This document shows positions 45,065 to 53,512 of a stretch of 64,000 nt of DNA, in pieces. How positions within the stretch are numbered: the first letter of the stretch is position 1; each line of letters starts with the position of its first letter. The stretch covers positions 868,001 to 932,000 of the forward strand of contig OZ250180.1 in the NCBI GenBank assembly GCA_965238215.1, given 5' to 3'. Made by a program: the position numbers and the translations under genes. This DNA is from JAPULR01 sp965238215. GTDB lineage: Bacteria > Chloroflexota > Dehalococcoidia > Lucifugimonadales > GCA-2712585. The notes under the pieces were generated by a model. The model saw only the letters and a program-made list of their open reading frames with translations. It searched no databases and had not been told where the DNA came from.

Positions 45065-46396
45065 CTACCGGAAAAGCTGCTCCAAACTCCTGCTCCCCTT
45101 CCCCCTAGCCATCTGCCGAATCATCTTCTGTACCTGCCCAAACTGATTCATCAGCTGATTCACGTCCTGCGGCTTCGTCCCGCTCCCCAGCGCAATCCGG
45201 CGTCTCCGGCTCCCGTTGATGATGTTCGGACTCCGACGCTCCTGCGGCGTCATAGACCGGATAATCGCCTCAACCTTCTTCAACTCCCCGTCGTCAATCG
45301 CTCCTTGTGGAAGCCGCTTGCTCATCTTGGAAAACCCCGGAATCATCTCCATAAACTGCCCCAAAGACCCCATCCGCTTCACACTCTGCAACTGCTCCAA
45401 AAAGTCCTCCAGGTCGAAGCTCGCCCGCCGCAGCTTCCGCTCCATCTCCTTCGCCCGATCCTTGTCCACCACCTGCTGCGCCTTCTCCACCAGGCTCAGC
45501 ACGTCCCCCATCCCCAAAATCCGCGACGCCAGCCTGTCAGGATAGAAGGGGTCCAGCGCGTCCACCCGCTCCCCCATTCCTAGGAACTTGATCGGTATCC
45601 CCGTGACCTTCGTCACCGAAAGCGCTGCCCCGCCCCGGGCGTCGCCGTCCAGCTTCGTCAGGATGATCCCCGTCAACGGCACCCGTCGATGAAACTCCTC
45701 CGTCGCCTGCACTGCGTCCTGCCCCGTCATCGCGTCCAGTACCAGAATTACCTCGTGGGGCGAAATTCGACGATGCACCTCCTCCAACTCCTCCATCATC
45801 TCCTCGTCCACGTGCAGCCGCCCCCCCGTGTCCACAATGGCCCACTGGCTCCCCAACTCCGTCGCCCGATCCACCCCCGCCGACGCGGCCTCCACCGCAT
45901 CCTTTGGCGACTCGTGACTGTAGACGGGAATGGCCATCTGCTTCCCCAACGACACCAGCTGCTGCACCGCCGCCGCACGACGCAGGTCCGCCGCTACCAG
46001 CAGCGAACTCTGTCCCTCCCGCCGTAGGTGGGCCGCCAGCTTTGCCGCCGTTGTCGTCTTGCCGGATCCCTGCAGGCCAACCAGCATCAGCGTCGTCGGC
46101 GCTCGGTTCGAAGCCGTCAGTTTATGCTCCCCTGCGCTCAGGACCGACGTCAGCTCCTCGTGGACAATTTTCACCACCTGCTGGCCGGGCGTTATCGACT
46201 CCATCACCTCCCGGCCCACCGATCGCTCCCTCACCCGAGCCACAAACTCCCGCGCCACCCGGAAATTCACGTCCGCTCCCAGCAGGGCCAACCGCACCTC
46301 CCGCAGAGCCCCGTCCACGTCCTTCTCCGAAAGCCTCCCCCGGTTCGTAAGTCGGTCTAGAACTCCCGTTAGCTTGTCCGTCAGTGATTCAAACAT
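45065..46396 (-). CDS. ffh: Signal recognition particle protein
   Basis: A 443-residue SRP54/Ffh GTPase. The ATG at 46396 gives MFESLTDKLTGVLDRLTNRG, the standard N domain. The G domain has GLQGSGKTTTAAKLA near residue 107, DTGGRLHVDEEMMEEL near 188 and TKLDGDARGGAAL near 247, with GERVDALDPFYPDRLASRILGMGD closing it. The M domain follows (MGSLGQFMEMIPGFSKM, ... ERRSPNIINGSRRRRIALGSGT) and ends SRSLEQLFR. The extended -10 TGCTAAAAT at 46407-46415 is only about 10 bases upstream, so the leader is minimal. The longer frame to 46483 reads repeat DNA. It delivers nascent membrane proteins to FtsY. Confidence 0.96.
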   Translation of the reverse strand: MFESLTDKLTGVLDRLTNRGRLSEKDVDGALREVRLALLGADVNFRVAREFVARVRERSVGREVMESITPGQQVVKIVHEELTSVLSAGEHKLTASNRAPTTLMLVGLQGSGKTTTAAKLAAHLRREGQSSLLVAADLRRAAAVQQLVSLGKQMAIPVYSHESPKDAVEAASAGVDRATELGSQWAIVDTGGRLHVDEEMMEELEEVHRRISPHEVILVLDAMTGQDAVQATEEFHRRVPLTGIILTKLDGDARGGAALSVTKVTGIPIKFLGMGERVDALDPFYPDRLASRILGMGDVLSLVEKAQQVVDKDRAKEMERKLRRASFDLEDFLEQLQSVKRMGSLGQFMEMIPGFSKMSKRLPQGAIDDGELKKVEAIIRSMTPQERRSPNIINGSRRRRIALGSGTKPQDVNQLMNQFGQVQKMIRQMARGKGSRSLEQLFR

Positions 46397-46406
46397 ATCA
46401 CTTTCA

Positions 46407-46415
46407 ATTTTAGCA
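46407..46415 (-). promoter_or_regulatory. Extended -10 of ffh
   Basis: Minus-strand TGCTAAAAT, 10 bases before the ffh ATG. It is identical to the element before sbcC and similar to TGCTAACAT before ybeY. Confidence 0.6.
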
Positions 46416-46760
46416 TACCCCCTCCTCCCGTTGTCCTCGCGTCGAGATCCCGCCCCCGTGAACATGGGGGGGCGGGGACCCATCCCTCCTTCCCCCTAAC
46501 AACATATCATTCCGAGCGCAGCAAACCGGAGCCGAGGAATCTCGCCACCGGGCACCCTCTCCCTTCTCCCGTAGAGGCGGTTCGCGAACCGCCCTCGCCC
46601 TCCCGTTGTCCTCGCGTCGAGATCCCGCCCCCGTAAAGATGGGGGGCGGGGACCCATCCCTCCTTCCCCCTAACAACATATCATTCCGAGCGCAGCAAAC
46701 CGGAGCCGAGGAATCTCGCCACCGGGCACCCTCTCCCTTCTCCCATAGGGGCGGTTCGCG

Positions 46761-46930
46761 GAGCCTGTTTCAAAAGTCTCCCCGTCTGTCTCTGCACAAA
46801 ATTGTGCAACGACTCGCGTAACAACATCCGACAATGCTACGACATGCGCCTATCATAGACCCAGATGTCACCTTATATCGTTTTGAACGAACAAGCTCAA
46901 TGACTTGGGCGCTACTTCTGAAACAGGCTC
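46761..46930. mobile_element. MITE-like element, family B
   Basis: A 170-bp unit with ends GAGCCTGTTTCAAAAGT and the complement of GAGCCTGTTTCAGAAGT. It is flanked by CGCG at 46757-46760 and 46931-46934. Its removal restores the palindrome GGCGGTTCGCGAACC, into whose centre it inserted. The interior (CACAAAATTGTGCAACGACT and so on) has no gene. Confidence 0.88.
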
Positions 46931-46996
46931 CGCGAACCACCCGTCCCCCCAAGCCAACCGTCATTCCAACGCACCACTCCCGTTTTTCCCGCCCTC

Positions 46997-47119
46997 GGAG
47001 ACCTTTGCATAACCGTCATTCCGGCGAAAGCCGGAATCCAGAATCAAATGATTTTGCTATGGCAAGAGTCGTCCCACACCGCCATCTGAATGCGTTTCTG
47101 AAGTTATGCAAAGGTCTCC
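46997..47119 (+). mobile_element. MITE-like element, family A, copy 4
   Basis: A 123-bp unit with ends GGAGACCTTTGCATAA / TTATGCAAAGGTCTCC and the shared interior. A clear target duplication is not visible (CCTC on the left, GAAG on the right). Confidence 0.85.
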
Positions 47120-47364
47120 GAAGGTGAGAATCCATCTTTCCCCTACCCGTTATTCCCGCGCAGAGCCTACCCCCGTGAAGACACCCCTCCCGTTGTCCTC
47201 GCGTCGAGATCCCGCCCCCGTAAAGATGGGGGGCAGAAACCCATCCCTCTCCTCCCAAATGTCATTCCGATGCTCCGTGAGGAATCTCGTCGCCGGGTCC
47301 CGCCTCCTTCTTCCCCCTTACCCAATTCCCCCACCTCAACCCTGTGCTAAAATACCCCCGCCCC

Positions 47365-49929
47365 ATGATTCCCCTCAAGCTCACCCTCCATAACTTCCTC
47401 TGCTACCGCGACGACGTCCCCACCCTGGACCTCACCGGCATCCGCGTCGCCTGCCTTTGCGGTGGAAACGGCCACGGCAAGTCCGCCCTCCTCGACGCCA
47501 TTACCTGGGCCCTCTGGGGCAAGGCCCGGGGAAGCAGCCACAGCGACCTCCTTCACCACGGCCGCACCGACATGCACGTCGATTTGGAGTTCCAGGCCGC
47601 CGACGCCCACTACCGCGTCATCCGCCGCTTTCGCAGCCCCCGCGGCAGCGACCTGCAGCTTCAGCTGAAAGGCCCCGCCGGCTTTCATACCATAACCGGC
47701 AACAGCATCCGTGAGTCCCAGTTCAAGATAAACCACATCATCGGCATGGACTACGAAACCTTCATCAACAGCGCCTTCCTCATTCAGGGCCGCGCCGACG
47801 AGTTCACCAACAAGACCCCCGCCGAGCGCAAGGAGGTGCTCGGGAAAATCATCGGCCTGGAGCGATTCAACGTCCTTCAGCGCCGCAGCCGCGACAAGGC
47901 CTCCGACAGCGCACGCCGCGGCGATGAGGTCGAAGGCACCCTCCGCTTCATGCACCAGGAGACCACCGCCAAGGACCAGCTTGCGAGCGAACTGGAAGCC
48001 GTCGTCCACGACCTGGACGACCTCTCCGTGGACCTGGACCAGAAAACTCTACAAGCCCAGGACCTCCGGCTGGACATTCAGGACTTGGAGCGCAGGGCTG
48101 CCGAAGCGGAGGAAATCCGCCGCCAGATGCCTCGGTTGCAAACCGAAATATCCCAATACGAAGCCGAAGCCCTCCAGCATTCCGCTCGCATCGAAAGTTA
48201 TCAGAATCTCATAGATCGCCAACCATCCATCCAAGACGGCTTCGCCCAATACCACCAGGTCCTAAGCGAGAACGACCGGCTCAACGCCGCCCGCGCCCAG
48301 TTCGACGACCTCAACCGAGAAATCCACTCCCTCCAACAAGCCGTTGCCCAGTCAAGGGCTCGCTTGGAGGAGCAACTCTTGACTCAAAAACGCCTGCTAA
48401 AGACCGAATTGGAACCCACGGCCCGGAAAGCCCCCGAACTCCAACGTCGGCTCTCAGAGACCGTCAACTCCCTGGAGACTATCTACGCGGAAGAAAAATC
48501 CCTGGAACAGGATTCGTCCCGCCTCCAGGAACTTACCGTCCAAGCCCATACCTTCTCCAAAACCCAGGAACGCCTGCTCGCCGAAGGAAAGCAGCTTGCC
48601 GACAAACTCAAGCTGCTCAACTCCTCCCACCAGGACGCCCGCTGCCCCCTCTGCGACACCTCTCTAGGCGAAGAAGGCTGCCATCGACTTGCCGCCAGCT
48701 ACGACGTGGAAATTCGCCGGAAGCGGCAAGAATACGCCCAAAACCAGCACACCCTTATTGACTTGGAATCCCGCCAGAAACGCCTCACCCACCAGCTTCG
48801 CGAGGAACAAAAGACCCTGCAGCGTCAGAAGCAGCAAGCCCTCCGACAGACCGTCATCCTAGAGCGCCAGATCGAAGAATCTCACAACGCCGCCGAGAAG
48901 GCCCAGGCGACGCGGGGGGATGTGCAGCGACTGGAAGGCACAATCCTGACCCAACAATTCGCGCCTGACCAACAGGCCAACCTCAAAACCGTCCAAGCCT
49001 CCTTGCAGACCCTAAATTACTCCCCCCAACGCCACGACCAACTGGCGCGCAGACTTCAGGACCTCCAAGAATTCCAACTCCTCAGCCAGCAGCTTTCAGA
49101 AGCAACCCAGCATCTCCCTCAAGAGCAAAAAACCCTCGCCCAAGCCCGGCACGCCTCCCAAGACCGCCAAGACCAGCTCCGTCAGATTCTCGAAGCCCTC
49201 TCCTCCCTTGAGAGCGAACGTACCCGCCTCGCCGAAAGCAAGTCCCGGCTGTCACGTCTCTCGTCAGACATTAGCAAACTAGAATCCCGGCAAAAAACCC
49301 TGATAGCCCGGCGGGGTCAACTGCAGGGAAGCCTCCAACGCATCGAGGAACTAGAGCGACAGATTACGCAGCAGACCCAAGAACTGCGCCGCATTCGGGA
49401 GGAGCAGGCCATCTACGAAGAGCTGCGAGTAGCCTTCGGACGCGAAGGCGTTCAAGCCCTCCTTATCGACACCATCCTTCCCCAAATCGAGGCGGAAGCC
49501 AACCATCTCCTCGCCCGCATGACCGAGGGACGTATGCACGTCAAACTGGAGAGTCAACGCCCGCTCCAGTCTCGCAAAGGTCAGTTCGCAGAAACCCTGG
49601 AAATCAAGGTCAGCGACGAATTAGGCCACCGAAGCTACGAAATGTTCAGCGGCGGCGAGTCCTTCCGCATCAACCTCGCCCTCCGCATTGCCCTCTCCAA
49701 GGTCCTTGCCAACCGCAGTGGCGCGCCCCTTCCAACCCTCTTCATCGACGAAGGCTTCGGCACCCAGGACTCCGCCGGCCGGGAGCAAATCCTCGACGTC
49801 CTATCCACCCTCGAGCAAGACTTCAAGTGCATCATCGTCATCACCCACCTCGACGAGCTAAAGGACTACTTCCCCGTCCGCATCGAAGTCGAAAAACGCG
49901 ACGGCGCCTCCACCTGCTGGATCTCCTAA
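47365..49929 (+). CDS. sbcC: Exonuclease SbcC-type SMC ATPase
   Basis: An 854-residue SbcC/Rad50-family protein. Walker A GGNGHGKSALLDAI is near residue 36. Long coiled coils (about 180-420 and 450-700) surround the zinc hook CPLCDTSLGEEGC near residue 428. The ABC signature FSGGESFRINLALRIALSK is near 763, and Walker B PTLFIDEGFGTQDSAGREQILDVL near 792. The GTG at 47344 is in frame, but the ATG at 47365 starts MIPLKLTLHNFLCYRD, the family beginning. TGCTAAAAT with TAAAAT at 47348-47353 lies 11 bases before it. It works with the SbcD nuclease in double-strand-break repair. No sbcD is next to it. Confidence 0.94.
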   Translation: MIPLKLTLHNFLCYRDDVPTLDLTGIRVACLCGGNGHGKSALLDAITWALWGKARGSSHSDLLHHGRTDMHVDLEFQAADAHYRVIRRFRSPRGSDLQLQLKGPAGFHTITGNSIRESQFKINHIIGMDYETFINSAFLIQGRADEFTNKTPAERKEVLGKIIGLERFNVLQRRSRDKASDSARRGDEVEGTLRFMHQETTAKDQLASELEAVVHDLDDLSVDLDQKTLQAQDLRLDIQDLERRAAEAEEIRRQMPRLQTEISQYEAEALQHSARIESYQNLIDRQPSIQDGFAQYHQVLSENDRLNAARAQFDDLNREIHSLQQAVAQSRARLEEQLLTQKRLLKTELEPTARKAPELQRRLSETVNSLETIYAEEKSLEQDSSRLQELTVQAHTFSKTQERLLAEGKQLADKLKLLNSSHQDARCPLCDTSLGEEGCHRLAASYDVEIRRKRQEYAQNQHTLIDLESRQKRLTHQLREEQKTLQRQKQQALRQTVILERQIEESHNAAEKAQATRGDVQRLEGTILTQQFAPDQQANLKTVQASLQTLNYSPQRHDQLARRLQDLQEFQLLSQQLSEATQHLPQEQKTLAQARHASQDRQDQLRQILEALSSLESERTRLAESKSRLSRLSSDISKLESRQKTLIARRGQLQGSLQRIEELERQITQQTQELRRIREEQAIYEELRVAFGREGVQALLIDTILPQIEAEANHLLARMTEGRMHVKLESQRPLQSRKGQFAETLEIKVSDELGHRSYEMFSGGESFRINLALRIALSKVLANRSGAPLPTLFIDEGFGTQDSAGREQILDVLSTLEQDFKCIIVITHLDELKDYFPVRIEVEKRDGASTCWIS

Positions 49930-49959
49930 CCCCCTCACCCTCCCGTTGTCCTCGAGGAT

Positions 49960-50082
49960 GGAGACCTTTGAATAACCGTCATTCCGACGAAAGCCGGAAT
50001 CCAGAATCCCATAATTTAGCTATGTCAAGAGTCGTCCTACACCGCCATCTGAATGCGATTCGATAGTTATGCAAAGGTCTCC
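49960..50082 (+). mobile_element. MITE-like element, family A, copy 5
   Basis: A 123-bp unit starting GGAGACCTTTGAATAA (one change) and ending TTATGCAAAGGTCTCC. It is flanked by GGAT (49956-49959) and GCAT (50083-50086). The insertion is in a GTCCTCGCGGATGCGGGGAC-type repeat, as for copy 3. Confidence 0.85.
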
Positions 50083-50420
50083 GCATGCGGGGACCCATCT
50101 CTTCCTCCGTTGCTCCCTCAAAGAGCCTGCCCCCGTGAAGACGGGGGCGGGAACCGATCTAACCCACTCTTCCCGTAGGGGCGGTTCGGGAACCGCCCCT
50201 ACATCCTGACGAACGAGTTCGACGACCACCACCCACAATTATCCCCCGTAGGGGCAACCCTTGTGGTTGCCCTACCCCATCAAACCGCATCGCCTACTTT
50301 TCACCGTAGAGGCAGGTTTGAAACCTGCCCTCATCCCCCCAAACCCTCGCCTACCATGCTTCTTGCCAAGGCGGACAAACCTTTAAATCTATCGAAAATT
50401 AACCGAACAAATACATTAAC

Positions 50421-50449
50421 TTGACATGTTTTTGGAGGCCGTCTATCAT
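50421..50449 (+). promoter_or_regulatory. Strong sigma70-type promoter
   Basis: TTGACA at 50421-50426, exactly 17 bases, then TATCAT at 50444-50449. Transcription should start near 50457, which is the first base of the large hairpin that follows. Confidence 0.75.
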
Positions 50450-50456
50450 TCCGCCT

Positions 50457-50558
50457 GCCACAGCAGTATAAGTCAGTCCTCACGTAGAATCTGGTTCCAG
50501 CACTGGGAAGGGGCATTGTGCCCCCTTGCAGATTCTCGTGGTGAATGACTGCTGTGGC
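50457..50558 (+). ncRNA. Structured 5' leader or small RNA
   Basis: A 102-base segment closes on itself. The outer arms are GCCACAGCAGT / ACTGCTGTGGC. Inner pairs are AGTCA / TGACT and CACGTAGAATCTG / CAGATTCTCGTG. Inside these lie two small hairpins, CCAG-CA-CTGG and AAGGGGCA-TTG-TGCCCCCTT. The structure starts where transcription from the 50421 promoter is expected to begin and ends 40 bases before the next gene. It may be a cis-regulatory leader, a stable RNA, or the palindromic end of a mobile element. No known riboswitch pattern was recognised. Confidence 0.55.
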
Positions 50559-50597
50559 AAGTAGTCCCTATCCTGTGCTGCGAGAGGGTTCCTATAC

Positions 50598-51707
50598 ATG
50601 CCTGCGAAGCTCACCTTCTTTGTTCTAATCGGAGCTCTCACTCTTATCCTTGGTGCCTTTTCTTCCATTTCAGCCGACGTTCCCATTGACTGCGACCCCT
50701 CCGATAGGGAGATACCAGGCAACACAAATAGCCCATGTCGCTGGCACTACCACTTGGATAACGCCACATCAGCCGAGTTCGTGATGGTGAAAGAATACCC
50801 TGTTTGCTATGGCGTGTTCCGGTTTCACGGCGTTAACTACACGCGGGACATTGCCCCAGGAGGCGGCTCTGGGCCCCCGCGCGTCTACCCCTCCAGTTGG
50901 AGCACATCCGGAAAATGGGGTGACGGGCTTTGGTACGGCCCTATATCAGCTATCGACATCTACAGTGTGACCGGCAATGATGAGTATGTGTCCATTCGGG
51001 CAACTGACAATTACAGAGTGGATTCAACGGTACCCGACTTTGGTTTGGAATCCTGGGAAGGTGGACATGGTCTCACCCACATTTACTTAGCCATGTTCCA
51101 GTCAGAGAGAAACCGCTATGCCGGACCGCACCCTCTTCATCGTCTCGGTTACTTCAGCCCATACTTTGAGATCCCAACTTCTTGGGCAGTTCGTCGTCAG
51201 CTAATCAACGCATGCATTGCCGAACTGGCAGCCGAGAAATCTGCCAGAAAAGAGGAAACCCGGCTGGAGCAAGCCAAGATAGTTGAGGAAGCCAATCTGA
51301 AGGCTGCAAAAATAGAGTTGGCCTCCGTTGAACGCCGCCTTGAGACGGCGAAGGAAATCGAGAAGATAGTAACGGAGGCTTTGGAGGTCCGCTTGGAGAT
51401 TCAGGCCCGCATTGAGGACATTGAGCAGCAGATATTGACGGCCCAGTTGGGGGCCACCAGAGCCAAGACCGAGATAACCACCGCCTATCTCGATGAGGCG
51501 TTGTTGTCTTGGGATTTATGGTACGAAAACATCCGCCCCCTGGTGAACGAGATTAACCGGATTCAGGCCAAAAACGAAAACGAAAAGAGAACCCTTGAAG
51601 CACGCATTGTGGAGGAGCAGGCAAAGGCCAAAGCCGCACAGGAACGGGCCGCCACCTTGATAGCGGAGATTGCGGCAGAGGCTGAAGGACAAGCCCAGGA
51701 CAATTAG
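50598..51707 (+). CDS. Secreted protein with C-terminal coiled coil, unknown
   Basis: A 369-residue protein with a signal peptide (MPAKLTFFVLIGALTLILGA, cleavage near SISADV). The first 180 mature residues have Cys in IDCDP, SPCRW and YPVCYG and several Trp/Tyr-rich strands, so they may form a disulfide-linked globular domain. From about residue 205 to the end the chain is a long Glu/Lys/Ala coiled coil (KSARKEETRLEQAKIVEEA and EKIVTEALEVRLEIQARIED). I recognise no family. GAGAGG lies 9 bases before the ATG. The gene is driven by the promoter at 50421 and carries the structured leader. Confidence 0.7.
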   Translation: MPAKLTFFVLIGALTLILGAFSSISADVPIDCDPSDREIPGNTNSPCRWHYHLDNATSAEFVMVKEYPVCYGVFRFHGVNYTRDIAPGGGSGPPRVYPSSWSTSGKWGDGLWYGPISAIDIYSVTGNDEYVSIRATDNYRVDSTVPDFGLESWEGGHGLTHIYLAMFQSERNRYAGPHPLHRLGYFSPYFEIPTSWAVRRQLINACIAELAAEKSARKEETRLEQAKIVEEANLKAAKIELASVERRLETAKEIEKIVTEALEVRLEIQARIEDIEQQILTAQLGATRAKTEITTAYLDEALLSWDLWYENIRPLVNEINRIQAKNENEKRTLEARIVEEQAKAKAAQERAATLIAEIAAEAEGQAQDN

Positions 51708-51965
51708 CAACCTAATCTGTTGCTCTCAATAGTTCTTATGTTAGGATGTTCAGTAACCCTAGGCAGCTGTAAGACAGAATTAACTGTATGGGAAATTGCT
51801 CGGTATGGTTGGGAGGATGCTAGTTTACACAGGCCAGCCCTTTGGTAGTATATTATTGGCGTTACTCCAGACAAGTCGTAGCCAAACCCAAACTATGTCC
51901 TCACCTTGATAGTAAGTCTAATTTTACACTCAAAAAAACCGTATCCACTAAATCAGGAGCACAGA

Positions 51966-52253
51966 ATGAATCAGCAGAAATTCAATTATCGTAAGTGGTT
52001 CATAGAACGGCTCGATGTAATCGAAAAGAAGTTAGATGCACTTATTTTCTTGGAGCAACAGAGAGCTAGCACAGAGCTTAAGGGTTATGCCTTGCAGAAA
52101 CTTCTAAATTGCTATGAAAGAACAGATAAGGCCGGCTTAATGCCACCAGAACCCATGAACTCTGAGGATATCGAATTCATTGGCATACTGAAACACAAAG
52201 CCCAGGGGCATTATTGCCACATTGAGATAAGTAAAGATATAGGCAACGGATGA
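51966..52253 (+). CDS. Small hypothetical protein in low-GC DNA
   Basis: A 95-residue charged protein starting MNQQKFNYRKWFIERLDVIEKKLDALIFLEQQRAS. The frame extends to a TTG at 51906, but AGGAGCACAGA directly before the ATG at 51966 supports this start. It has no signal or membrane segment and no recognised domain. It contains a Cys-Tyr pair and a YCHIEI strand at the end. The base composition of 51710-52260 is much more AT-rich than the rest of the window, which hints at recent acquisition. Confidence 0.55.
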   Translation: MNQQKFNYRKWFIERLDVIEKKLDALIFLEQQRASTELKGYALQKLLNCYERTDKAGLMPPEPMNSEDIEFIGILKHKAQGHYCHIEISKDIGNG

Positions 52254-52594
52254 ACCCGTTAGATATAGTATTGGCGTTCTGCAGGCTCTTCGTCTAACAC
52301 TCTTGGAGTCTCGCCTACCCCACCCAATCATCCCCCGTAGGGGCATGTGGTTGCCCTTCCCCATCAAACCTGCTCTCTCCGCAGATTCCCACCATGATAT
52401 CCAAGGGTTTCTCCCTTAGATTCGATGAGCTGCTGCCGCGTTGCGGCATTGGCGAGCCTTGACCAAAAGTCCCAAGGCCGCAGACCCCTGGCCAGCCCAT
52501 CCTATAGGAGCCGCCCTCTACCCTCCTCATGTCATTCTGAGCGAAGCCAAGCGGAGTCGAAGAATCTCGTAGACCCAACGCCAATTCCACCGAT
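52254..52594. repeat. Short repeat-bearing spacer
   Basis: Contains CCCGTAGGGGCATGTGGTTG, some non-repetitive sequence with GATGAGCTGCTGCCGCG, and a GTCATTCTGAGCGAAGCCAAG unit. No gene is seen. Confidence 0.5.
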
Positions 52595-53374
52595 ATGAAC
52601 CCACAGCCGAAACAGGTACTTAAGCAACAAATGCCCCCCTTCGAAACCATCATCTACAACAAGCGCGGAGCCGTTGCCGACATCCAGCTCAACCGCCCTC
52701 ACGTCCACAACGCCTTCAACACCACCATGCGAGACGGTCTCTACCAAGCCCTGGAAGCGGCCCGCGACGACCCAGAGGTAGGGTCTATCCTCCTCTCAGG
52801 CGAGGGCAAGAGTTTCTGCGCCGGCGCAGACCTCACGGAATTCGGGACAGCCCCGTCAGTCGTCGCCGCCCGGGACGCCCGCTGGAGCCGCGACCTCTGG
52901 GGCATCTTCCTGGACATGAACAAACCCCTCGTCGCCGCCATCCATGGCCATTGCATCGGCTCCGGCCTTGAAATGGCCCTCCTCTGCGACCTGCGCCTTG
53001 CGTCCACCGACGCCTCCTTCGCCATGCCTGAAGCGAACCTTGGACTCATCCCCGCCGCCGGTGGCACCCAAACCCTACCCCGAACCCTCGGCTCCTCCAA
53101 GGCCCTCCATCTCCTTCTGACTGGACAGCCAATCACCGCCCAAGAGGCCCTCAATTACGGCCTCGTCACCCGGCTCATACCCCCAGAAAGATTGAAGCAA
53201 GACGCCCTCGCCCTGGCCCACCGCCTCGCATCCCTCGACGGTCAAGCCGTAAAGGCCCTCAAAAAAGCCGTCAACCACGGCTCCCAAATGCCCCTTCCCC
53301 AAGCCCTGCAACTGGAAACTCGCCTGGCGTTAAGCCTGGCCCTCACCAAAACCCCTCCCGCCAACCTCTATTAA
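52595..53374 (+). CDS. Enoyl-CoA hydratase/isomerase family protein
   Basis: A 259-residue crotonase-fold protein. Visible signatures are ADIQLNRPHVHNAFNTTM near residue 28, the first oxyanion-hole segment GEGKSFCAGADLTEF near 68, and HGHCIGSGLEMALLCDLRLAS near 112 with the second. MPEANLGLIPAAGGTQTLPR near 140 has the Glu-type active-site region, and a typical tail follows. It lies 138 bases before an acyl-CoA ligase on the same strand, consistent with fatty or aromatic acid breakdown. The ligase has its own promoter. The exact substrate is unknown. Confidence 0.92.
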   Translation: MNPQPKQVLKQQMPPFETIIYNKRGAVADIQLNRPHVHNAFNTTMRDGLYQALEAARDDPEVGSILLSGEGKSFCAGADLTEFGTAPSVVAARDARWSRDLWGIFLDMNKPLVAAIHGHCIGSGLEMALLCDLRLASTDASFAMPEANLGLIPAAGGTQTLPRTLGSSKALHLLLTGQPITAQEALNYGLVTRLIPPERLKQDALALAHRLASLDGQAVKALKKAVNHGSQMPLPQALQLETRLALSLALTKTPPANLY

Positions 53375-53467
53375 TCCCCACCTCTGTAATTCCTGAAGGG
53401 GCGGTTTGGGAACTGCCCTTCCTCGAGGAATCTTGTTGACCTGCGCTCACCCTCCCGCCAACCCCCT

Positions 53468-53496
53468 CTGGCAACTCCCCCTCAAAGGGTTATAAT
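53468..53496 (+). promoter_or_regulatory. Promoter of the acyl-CoA ligase gene
   Basis: CTGGCA at 53468-53473, 17 bases, then a perfect TATAAT at 53491-53496. The ATG at 53513 is only 16 bases after the -10, so the leader is about 10 bases and has no ribosome-binding site. Confidence 0.75.
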
Positions 53497-53512
53497 AGCC
53501 CCGCCCAACACC

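Larger units (their letters stand above)
46416..47364. repeat. Repeat region between ffh and sbcC with two mobile elements
   Basis: No gene is seen. Two nearly identical blocks of about 180 bases (46430-46565 and 46608-46745) contain GTCCTCGCGTCGAGATCCCG, CAACATATCATTCCGAGCGC and CACCGGGCACCCTCTCCC. The second is interrupted by the family B element at 46761-46930. A family A element follows at 46997-47119. Confidence 0.7.

Noticed and set aside
46834..46935. Short frame with LYRFERTSSMTWALLLKQ
   Set aside because: It lies inside the family B MITE and has no independent support.
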